Shown here piece by piece: positions 9,264 to 14,996 of a stretch of 14,996 nt of DNA. Made by a program: the position numbers and the translations under genes. Source of the stretch: Janthinobacterium lividum (lineage in GTDB: Bacteria; Pseudomonadota; Gammaproteobacteria; Steroidobacterales; Steroidobacteraceae). Below the pieces are notes generated by a model. The model was not told the origin of the DNA. It made no database searches and was given only the letters and a program-made list of their open reading frames with translations. The stretch covers positions 1 through 14,996 of the forward strand of contig CALPVO020000013.1 in the NCBI GenBank assembly GCA_943327025.2, given 5' to 3'. Each line of letters opens with the position of its first letter. Within the stretch, counting starts at the first letter, position 1.

Positions 9264-9271
9264 ATTATAAT
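9264..9271. promoter_or_regulatory. Symmetric -10 element ATTATAAT shared by amgK and lptD
   Basis: The palindrome ATTATAAT contains TATAAT on the plus strand (9266-9271, towards lptD) and TATAAT on the minus strand (9269-9264, towards amgK), both perfect consensus. Expected RNA starts are near 9278 for lptD and near 9257 for amgK. No convincing -35 TTGACA was found on either strand at 16-18 bases. A TG stands upstream of the plus-strand hexamer but one base off the extended -10 position. Because the two hexamers share four base pairs, polymerase can use only one direction at a time. Confidence 0.7.
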
Positions 9272-9282
9272 GGCGGATAGTC

Positions 9283-9288
9283 AGGAAG
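9283..9288 (+). promoter_or_regulatory. Ribosome binding site for lptD, deciding a TTG start
   Basis: AGGAAG stands 7 bases before the TTG at 9296, ideal spacing. No comparable site precedes the first in-frame ATG at 9344, which would also remove the basic n-region of the signal peptide. Confidence 0.75.
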
Positions 9289-9295
9289 CCTCTGT

Positions 9296-11539
9296 TTGCC
9301 AAACGATCCCCTCCGCCCCGCCCGCCAACACCGCCGCCTACCCATGGTGGCCGGGTTGCTTGTGGTCGCCGGTGGCCATGGCAATACGGCGTTCGCGGCG
9401 GACACCCCCCAGACCACTGAAGCCAGTCAGGCCGCTGCTTCTGCAGCGGTTGGCGCCGTCAGCGCGGCGGCCGCACAGCTCCCCGCGCAACTCCCTGTGG
9501 AAGTGACCAGCGAAGGCGCCGAGGTGAGCAAGCTGGGCGACGCCCTGCTGAAAGGCAAGGTCCATCTGAAGCAAGGCACGCGCACCCTCACCGCCGAAAA
9601 CGCGCAGTACCTCGCCAAGTCCGGCGACTTCAGCGTGTCCGGCAATGTGGAATACACGGACACCAACCTCAAGGTGTCCGGTCAGACGGCCGTCTGGGAC
9701 CCCACCACCGGCGCCAGCTTCGGCAATGCAAAGTTCGAATTGCCGGCCCGCCCCGCGCGCGGCGATGCCACGACCATCGCGGTCTCGAACGCCGGCAACC
9801 TCGCCCTGCGCCAAGTGCGCTTTACGGGCTGCCCAGTAGGCAACGACAGTTGGGTGCTGAAGGCCGGTGAGATCACCATCGACCAAGCCGCCCAGCAGGG
9901 CACCGGTCGGAATGTGCGGCTGGATTTCCAAGGCGTGCCCATTCTGTACACGCCGTTCATCAGCTTCCCGGTAAGTGATGCCCGCAAGAGCGGCTTGCTA
10001 TTCCCCGAGTTCGGCAACTCGAACAAGAGTGGTCTGGAACTGGCGGTGCCGTACTACTTCAATCTGGCGCCGAACTACGACGCTACCGTGACGCCGCGTC
10101 TGTTTACCCGCCGCGGCGCACAGCTCGGCACGGAACTGCGCTACCTCGGACAACACTTCCGCAGCAGCTTCGAGGGCGAATGGATACCGCACGACTCCCT
10201 CGCCGGGCGTGACCGCAGCTACGCGCACCTGACGCACCTGCAGGACCTCACGCCGCGCTTGCGCCTCGACATCGACGCGGCCAATGCCAGCGACGTGCGT
10301 TATTTCGAAGACTTTGGCCTCGGCACCGAAGGCACCAGCATCAGCTATGTGGAACGCAGCGTGCGTCTCACCTATCTGGACCGGCACTGGAAGGCCGTCG
10401 GCCTCGTCCAAGACTTCCAGACCATCGACCGTACCGTGCCTGAAGCCCTGCGCCCGTATTCACGAGTGCCGCAGTTGACGGTGGAGGGGCGCTGGCGCAC
10501 GCCACTGCTCGACTACCAACTCCGCGGCGAGTTCGTGAATTTCGCGCGCCGGAACGGTGTCCAAGGCAGCCGCCTAGATCTCGAGCCCACCCTCGAAATG
10601 CCTTTGCGCGCGGCAGGCCGCTTCCTCGTGCCGTCCATTGGTCTGCGCGCTACGCAGTACTCCCTGAAGGGCGTGACGAGCGGCACCGACCGCTCGCCCT
10701 CGCGTGTGGCACCTGCCTTCACGCTCGACAGTGGCTTGGTCTTCGAACGCGAACTCAGCCATGGCCGCGTGCAAACGCTCGAGCCGCGGGCGCTTTACAC
10801 CTACGTGCCCTACCGCAATCAAGACGCTATCCCGCTGTTCGACACCGGCCTGCCGGACCTGCGCCTCGAGCGCCTGTTCGACCCGCAGCGCTACGTCGGC
10901 GGTGACCGTTTGGCCGACGCCAACCAAGTCGCGCTTGGCATCACTTCTCGTCTAATCGACAACGACACCGGCCGACAATTGCTGCAGGCCACGCTGGGTC
11001 AAGTACGTTATTTCGCGGCCCCGCGCATTGGTCTGCCCGGCGAGCCACCGCCGCGGGCCAGCGCCTCCGACCTCATCGGCGAACTCTCCGTGGCCGCCTT
11101 CGGCAAATGGAGCGTGGATGTCGGCGTCCAGTGGGACCCGGCCGCCGGCAAGACTGTGCGCCGCGAACTGGCCCTGCAATACCGGGCCGATGGCGGGCGC
11201 ATCGCCAACTTGGCCTACCGCTACCGCGAAGGCCGCTTGGAACAACTGGATTTCTCCACCGCTTGGCCGGTCAGCTCCAGCTGGAACGTGTTCGCGCGGC
11301 AGGTCTATTCCCTACGCGACCGCACCGCTATCGAAAGTTTCGCGGGCCTCGAGTTCAAAGACTGCTGCTGGAAACTGCGCGTCGTCGCACGCCGCTATGT
11401 CAGTTCCCGCACCGGTGAGCGCGACACGGCCATCGGCCTGCAGCTTGAACTGAACGGCCTCTCCAGTGTCGGAGTGCCCACGGGGGCCTTCCTCGAACGC
11501 TCCATCCGCGGCTACAAAGCCACGGACCCACGCCCCTGA
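9296..11539 (+). CDS. lptD: LPS-assembly protein LptD
   Basis: Outer-membrane beta-barrel which with LptE inserts lipopolysaccharide into the outer leaflet. The 747-residue protein starts at TTG and has a signal peptide with an Arg-rich n-region, hydrophobic MVAGLLVVAGG (17-27) and probable cleavage after NTAFA (about 35). An Ala-rich linker (41-66) precedes the OstA/LptA-like periplasmic domain (about 67-205: LKGKVHLKQGTRTLTAENAQY, VSGNVEYTD). The LptD barrel follows, with FQGVPILYTPFISFPVSDARKSG at about 211-233 as signature. Cysteines are Cys179 (TGCPVGNDSW) and the adjacent pair Cys690-Cys691 (KDCCWKL). The extra N-terminal cysteine known from E. coli (Cys31) is absent, so only one of the two long-range disulfides can form. 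The protein ends soon after the barrel. It heads the operon with surA 23 bases downstream. Confidence 0.95.
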   Translation: MPNDPLRPARQHRRLPMVAGLLVVAGGHGNTAFAADTPQTTEASQAAASAAVGAVSAAAAQLPAQLPVEVTSEGAEVSKLGDALLKGKVHLKQGTRTLTAENAQYLAKSGDFSVSGNVEYTDTNLKVSGQTAVWDPTTGASFGNAKFELPARPARGDATTIAVSNAGNLALRQVRFTGCPVGNDSWVLKAGEITIDQAAQQGTGRNVRLDFQGVPILYTPFISFPVSDARKSGLLFPEFGNSNKSGLELAVPYYFNLAPNYDATVTPRLFTRRGAQLGTELRYLGQHFRSSFEGEWIPHDSLAGRDRSYAHLTHLQDLTPRLRLDIDAANASDVRYFEDFGLGTEGTSISYVERSVRLTYLDRHWKAVGLVQDFQTIDRTVPEALRPYSRVPQLTVEGRWRTPLLDYQLRGEFVNFARRNGVQGSRLDLEPTLEMPLRAAGRFLVPSIGLRATQYSLKGVTSGTDRSPSRVAPAFTLDSGLVFERELSHGRVQTLEPRALYTYVPYRNQDAIPLFDTGLPDLRLERLFDPQRYVGGDRLADANQVALGITSRLIDNDTGRQLLQATLGQVRYFAAPRIGLPGEPPPRASASDLIGELSVAAFGKWSVDVGVQWDPAAGKTVRRELALQYRADGGRIANLAYRYREGRLEQLDFSTAWPVSSSWNVFARQVYSLRDRTAIESFAGLEFKDCCWKLRVVARRYVSSRTGERDTAIGLQLELNGLSSVGVPTGAFLERSIRGYKATDPRP

Positions 11540-11562
11540 ACGATTCAACACGGACAACCAAC

Positions 11563-12870
11563 ATGACTAAGTCCTTGCGCCCACTGCTCGTCCTGCTCGC
11601 CCTGCTGCCTGGTGGCGAGGCTTTGGCACAGTCGCGTGACCTAGGTGGACGTGGCGAACTGCTCGACCGCATCGCTGCCGTCGTCAACGACGGCATCGTT
11701 CTGCAAAGCCAAGTCGAGGAGCAGATGGCCACCATCTCCCGCCGCCTGCGCGACCAAGGCCAGCAGGTGCCGCCCACCTCAGTACTGCGGCAGCAAGTGC
11801 TGGAACGTCTGGTGATGCAGGAGGTGCAGGTACAGCGTGCCGGTCGCCTCGGCATCGAGGTCTCCGACGAAATGCTGAACAACGCGCTCCGCAACGTGGC
11901 GCAGCAAAACAAAATTGATTTCGACAGGTTGCCGGAAGCCTTGGCGGCAGAAGGCATCGACTACCCCACTTACCGCTCGCAAGTACGCCGCGAGATGATG
12001 CTGCAGTTCCTGCGCCAGCGTGACGTGATGGGCCGTATCTACATCAGCCCGCGCGAAATCGAGCAGTTCATGGCGAAGCAGGCCGGTGGCGCCGCCGGCA
12101 ACACCGAATACGAGGTCGCGCATATTCTGGTGGCACTGCCGGAAGCCGCCACGCCGCAGCAACTGACGGCCGCTGAACAGAAAGCCGGCGAACTCTACGA
12201 ACGCGCGGTGAAGGGCGAAGATTTTGGTCAATTGGCGCTGCAATACTCGCAGGCGCAATCGGCGCTGGAGCGTGGCAGCCTCGGCTGGCGCAAGGGCAGC
12301 GAACTGCCGCAGTTCATGGCGGACGCCGTAGCAGGCATGAAGGCCGGTGAAATCGCCCAGCCGGTGCGTACGCCTTCTGGCTTCCACATCATCCGCCTCG
12401 GTGATAGCCGCGGTGGCGATAAGCCCGTGATGGTGGAACAGACCAACGCGCGGCACATTCTCATTCGTACCAATGAACTGCAGGACGACGCCACGGTGCG
12501 CGGCAAGCTGGCGGACATCCGCGGGAAGATCCTCGGCGGCGACGACTTCTCCGCCATCGCTTCCGCGGTCTCTGAAGACCCGGGCTCGGCGAAAGAGGGC
12601 GGCGACCTCGGCTGGTCGAACCCCGGCATGTTCGTGCCGGAGTTCGAAACCGAAATGGCGAAGCTGAAGGACAACGAAATCAGCCCGCCGTTCCAGAGCC
12701 CTTATGGCTGGCACATCATCCAGGTGCTTGGTCGTCGCACCCAGGACACCAGCAATGAAGAGCGCCGCCGCGAGGCCATTGAGCAACTCCGCGCCGGTAA
12801 GGCAGACGAGGAAGTGGAACTCTGGTTGCGCCGCCTGCGCGACGAGGCCTATGTCGAGACGCGCCTGTAA
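11563..12870 (+). CDS. surA: Periplasmic chaperone and peptidyl-prolyl isomerase SurA
   Basis: Chaperone that escorts unfolded outer-membrane proteins, including LptD, to the BAM complex. The 435-residue protein has a signal peptide cleaved after LLPGGEALA (about residue 22). The SurA N-domain begins ELLDRIAAVVNDGIVLQSQVEEQ (about 32-54) and runs to about 175. Two parvulin (PPIC) domains follow: the first at about 182-280 (EYEVAHILVALP to GFHIIRLGD), the second at about 293-391 (TNARHILIRTNE to YGWHIIQVLG). A short C-terminal helix (about 397-435) completes the core module. The length matches E. coli SurA (428). The ribosome site is weak. It lies between lptD and pdxA, as in many gammaproteobacteria, matching its role in folding the upstream product. 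Confidence 0.96.
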   Translation: MTKSLRPLLVLLALLPGGEALAQSRDLGGRGELLDRIAAVVNDGIVLQSQVEEQMATISRRLRDQGQQVPPTSVLRQQVLERLVMQEVQVQRAGRLGIEVSDEMLNNALRNVAQQNKIDFDRLPEALAAEGIDYPTYRSQVRREMMLQFLRQRDVMGRIYISPREIEQFMAKQAGGAAGNTEYEVAHILVALPEAATPQQLTAAEQKAGELYERAVKGEDFGQLALQYSQAQSALERGSLGWRKGSELPQFMADAVAGMKAGEIAQPVRTPSGFHIIRLGDSRGGDKPVMVEQTNARHILIRTNELQDDATVRGKLADIRGKILGGDDFSAIASAVSEDPGSAKEGGDLGWSNPGMFVPEFETEMAKLKDNEISPPFQSPYGWHIIQVLGRRTQDTSNEERRREAIEQLRAGKADEEVELWLRRLRDEAYVETRL

Positions 12871-12878
12871 ACCCCGGC

Positions 12879-14009
12879 GTGCTCCCACTCCTGCTGACGG
12901 CGGGTGAGCCCGCCGGAATAGGCCCGGACCTCTGTCTGGCGCTGGCGCTGACTGGCGCCAGCCCCACCCGCCCGTTGCTGATTGCCGGCTGCCCGGAAAC
13001 CCTGCGCGAACGCGCGGCCCTGCTTGGACTGCCAGTGGAAGTGCGCTGCACCACGCCGGCTGACATGGCCAACGTAACGACAACGGCGGAAGCAGTACCG
13101 CGCGCAGACAACGCAGCAGCCGCAAGCGCCCCTCAGGCCGTCGTCTACTGCTGGCCTTTCCCCGTTGCGGCGCACGTGGTTCCTGGGCAACTGGACTCGC
13201 GCAATGCACCGGCGGTCCTCGCCATGCTGCGCGCTGCCGCGCTGGCAGCAGCGGCTGGCGACGTCGCGGCCATCGTCACAGCGCCGGTGCAGAAGTCGGT
13301 CATCGCCGATGCCGGCATTCCGTTTACGGGCCATACTGAATTTTTTGCCGAGCTGTTCGCCGATGCCACTGGAAACGCTTGCCCGGTGGTGATGCTACTG
13401 GTGGCGGATACCTTGCGCGTGGCGTTGGCCACCACGCATCTTCCGCTGCGCGCCGTGCCGGATGCCATTACGCAGGAAGGCTTGTTGCAGACACTACATA
13501 TTCTCGATGGCAGCTTGCGTACCCGCTTCGGGATCGCCAAGCCGCGTATCGCCGTGCTCGGCTTGAACCCGCATGCCGGTGAAGGGGGGCATCTGGGGCA
13601 CGAAGATACGGCCGTCATTGCACCGGCCATTGCCATCGCCCGTGCAGCGGGTATCGCTGCCTTCGGGCCACTGCCGGCAGACACGGCTTTTACACCCAAG
13701 GCCTTGGCCCAAGCCGATGCCGTGCTGGCCATGTTCCACGACCAAGGTCTACCCGTGCTGAAACATGTGGGTTTTGGCGCGGGCGTGAACGTAACGCTCG
13801 GGCTTCCCATCATCCGCACTTCGGTGGACCACGGCACGGCGCTGGACCTGGCGGGTACCGGCAAGGCCGACGTTGGCAGCCTGGTCGCTGCGGTGGCGCT
13901 GGCTAATGCCTTGGCTAATGCCTTGGCCAATACCTGGGGAGAAACCCAGACAAGAAGCGCCATGGGCGGCATGGCTGCTACCTCGACTGACCCCACGGTG
14001 AACGCATGA
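12879..14009 (+). CDS. pdxA: 4-hydroxythreonine-4-phosphate dehydrogenase
   Basis: NAD-dependent enzyme of the DXP-dependent pyridoxal phosphate pathway. The 376-residue protein starts at GTG, 8 bases after the surA stop; TAGEPAGIGPD (7-17) is the N-terminal family motif. GHTE (151-154), THLP (186-189), NPHAGEGGHLG (230-240), FHDQG (286-290) and VNVTLGLPIIRTSVDHGTALDLAGTG (303-328) are all present. The metal-binding histidines are His187, His232 and His287; their spacing of 45 and 55 residues is the same as His166, His211 and His266 of E. coli PdxA. The offset of 21 points to an Ala/Thr-rich insertion at about 60-85. A C-terminal tail of about 25 residues contains three tandem LANA-type repeats. 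The stop overlaps the rsmA start as ATGA. Confidence 0.95.
   Translation: MLPLLLTAGEPAGIGPDLCLALALTGASPTRPLLIAGCPETLRERAALLGLPVEVRCTTPADMANVTTTAEAVPRADNAAAASAPQAVVYCWPFPVAAHVVPGQLDSRNAPAVLAMLRAAALAAAAGDVAAIVTAPVQKSVIADAGIPFTGHTEFFAELFADATGNACPVVMLLVADTLRVALATTHLPLRAVPDAITQEGLLQTLHILDGSLRTRFGIAKPRIAVLGLNPHAGEGGHLGHEDTAVIAPAIAIARAAGIAAFGPLPADTAFTPKALAQADAVLAMFHDQGLPVLKHVGFGAGVNVTLGLPIIRTSVDHGTALDLAGTGKADVGSLVAAVALANALANALANTWGETQTRSAMGGMAATSTDPTVNA
13899..13934 (+). repeat. Three 12-bp tandem repeats in the pdxA 3' end
   Basis: Units of form YTGGCYAATRCC follow each other three times without gap; the first two differ by one base and the third by three. They encode LANA-LANA-LANT from residue 341, after the last conserved PdxA motif. 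The unit is a multiple of three, so copy-number change would keep the frame. Confidence 0.85.
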
Positions 14010-14851
14010 GTCAGTTCGCACCGCATCGCGCCCGCAAGCGCTTCGGACAGCACTTCCTGCACGATGCCAATGTCATCGCCAACATCATCGACGCCATCGA
14101 CCCGGTGCCCGGGCAGCCCTTGGTGGAAGTGGGGCCAGGCCTAGGTGCACTCACGCTGCCCTTGCTCGCGGAGTGCGAACGGCTACATGTGGTGGAACTG
14201 GACCGCGATGTCATCCCGCGCCTCGAGGCGGCTTGTGTGGGTCGCGGCGAACTCATCGTCCACCAAGGCGACGCGCTCTCATACGACTTCGGGGCCCTCG
14301 CCACAGAACTCGGCGCACCGCTGCGGCTGGTGGGCAATCTGCCCTACAACATCTCCACGCCGCTGCTATTCCACTTTCTCACTGCGGCCGGTGCAGTGCG
14401 CGACATGCACTTCATGCTGCAGAAAGAAGTAGTGGACCGCATGGCGGCCGCGCCCAACTGCAAAGACTATGGGCGACTCACCGTCATGCTCGCGGCCAAG
14501 GTACGCGTGGAGAAGCTGTTCGACGTGGGGCCGCACTCATTCAACCCGCCGCCCAAGGTGGACAGTTCCATCGTGCGCCTCGTGCCGCACGCCACACCCC
14601 CCTTCGAGATTCCCGACCCGGCCTTGTTCGCCGATTTGGTCGTCAAGGCCTTCTCGCAGCGTCGCAAGACCTTGCGTAACTCGGTTCAGGGCACCGTGCC
14701 TCCCGAGGCTTTCACTTTGGCCAACATCGACCCACAACGACGTGCCGAAACTCTATCCCCAGCCGAGTTCGCTGCACTGGCACGCGCGGCCCTACAATGC
14801 CGCGACGCTAATGCGCCTGACGCGCCTGACGCGCCTGACGCACACCGATAA
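14006..14851 (+). CDS. rsmA: 16S rRNA (adenine1518-N6/adenine1519-N6)-dimethyltransferase
   Basis: Also called KsgA. It dimethylates two adjacent adenines in the 3' terminal hairpin of 16S rRNA during late small-subunit assembly; its loss gives kasugamycin resistance. The 281-residue protein has the N-terminal [10 protein letters not shown] (11-20), the SAM-binding [10 protein letters not shown] (41-50), the acidic VVELDRD (62-68), QGDAL (87-91) and the catalytic NLPYN (111-115). [10 protein letters not shown] and [10 protein letters not shown] in the C-terminal part are family hallmarks. The core matches the 273-residue E. coli enzyme; the extra end is a low-complexity [13 protein letters not shown] tail. 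The ATG overlaps the pdxA TGA (ATGA), with GGTGA close upstream inside pdxA, so translation is coupled. Confidence 0.97.
   Translation: MSQFAPHRARKRFGQHFLHDANVIANIIDAIDPVPGQPLVEVGPGLGALTLPLLAECERLHVVELDRDVIPRLEAACVGRGELIVHQGDALSYDFGALATELGAPLRLVGNLPYNISTPLLFHFLTAAGAVRDMHFMLQKEVVDRMAAAPNCKDYGRLTVMLAAKVRVEKLFDVGPHSFNPPPKVDSSIVRLVPHATPPFEIPDPALFADLVVKAFSQRRKTLRNSVQGTVPPEAFTLANIDPQRRAETLSPAEFAALARAALQCRDANAPDAPDAPDAHR
14813..14839 (+). repeat. Three perfect 9-bp tandem repeats at the rsmA 3' end
   Basis: GCGCCTGAC occurs three times in a row, encoding repeated Ala-Pro-Asp just before the rsmA stop codon. The repeat is outside the conserved enzyme core. The unit length keeps the frame if copies are gained or lost. 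Confidence 0.9.
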
Positions 14852-14874
14852 CACTCCAGCAAAATATTCCCGCC

Positions 14875-14996
14875 ATGCCTACCTCACCTCCCATCCGCAT
14901 CGAAGTCGTCACGGCGTTCCTGAAGGAACAGTCAGCACCGGAAGACGGCCGCTACGCCTTCAGCTACACCATTACCCTGCGCAATGACGGGGAACA
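14875..14996 (+). CDS. apaG: ApaG protein, N-terminal part cut by window end
   Basis: Only the first 40 residues are present: [20 protein letters not shown] and the strand [14 protein letters not shown]. The IxVxVxTxFLxEQSxPxxxxYxFxYTITIxNxG pattern is the beginning of the ApaG (DUF525) immunoglobulin-like fold, about 125 residues in full. The gene is named for its place in the apa operon and is linked in some species with cobalt and magnesium tolerance; the biochemical role is unclear. It follows rsmA by 23 bases, as in E. coli. apaH, often next, would lie outside the window. Confidence 0.92.
   Translation, partial: MPTSPPIRIEVVTAFLKEQSAPEDGRYAFSYTITLRNDGE

Noticed and set aside
9258..9302. 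TTG start for amgK at 9302
   Set aside because: This would read through the promoter and into the lptD start region; the added residues do not resemble the kinase family.
11779..13209. Open frame on the minus strand antisense to surA and the start of pdxA
   Set aside because: It crosses two real genes on the plus strand and has no recognisable motif.

Overview
The window reads as chromosomal DNA from a GC-rich gammaproteobacterium. Two gene neighbourhoods typical of that class are present: dacA-(dat)-ybeD next to lipB/lipA, and amgK-murU divergent from lptD-surA-pdxA-rsmA-apaG. The exact order cannot be fixed from the sequence; a Xanthomonadales/Nevskiales-like or other deep-branching gammaproteobacterium would fit. 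There are no rRNA or tRNA genes, CRISPR arrays, insertion sequences, phage genes or other mobile elements that I can see. Coding density is very high, with several start/stop overlaps.

Left part (1-3298, all minus strand): a short-chain dehydrogenase/reductase cut by the window edge; immediately upstream of it a large predicted outer-membrane lipoprotein with three Ig-like domains and seven RCC1-type repeats; and then a LysE/RhtB-family exporter. This is the only accessory-looking stretch, and the lipoprotein is its least conventional protein.

Middle part (3323-9257): dacA, dat and ybeD run rightward. They encode a periplasmic D,D-carboxypeptidase, a cytoplasmic D-amino acid transaminase and a small DUF493 protein. 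Converging on them from the right is a leftward run amgK-murU-lipA-lipB: cell-wall sugar recycling to UDP-MurNAc, then lipoyl synthase and octanoyltransferase. The lip genes read lipA then lipB, against ybeD, unlike the familiar co-directional ybeD-lipB-lipA order.

Right part (9296-14996): lptD-surA-pdxA-rsmA-apaG run rightward, the classical outer-membrane-biogenesis and housekeeping operon; apaG is cut by the window end. lptD and amgK diverge from a 38-bp gap holding a perfectly symmetric ATTATAAT. This supplies a consensus -10 hexamer on both strands, so LPS transport and peptidoglycan recycling probably share one bidirectional promoter, with amgK mRNA possibly leaderless.

Most proteins serve the envelope: peptidoglycan trimming and recycling, LPS insertion and outer-membrane protein folding. 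I do not see a wholly new system. The items most worth a second look are the symmetric promoter, the lip gene arrangement, the Ig/RCC1 lipoprotein and an LptD with only three cysteines.
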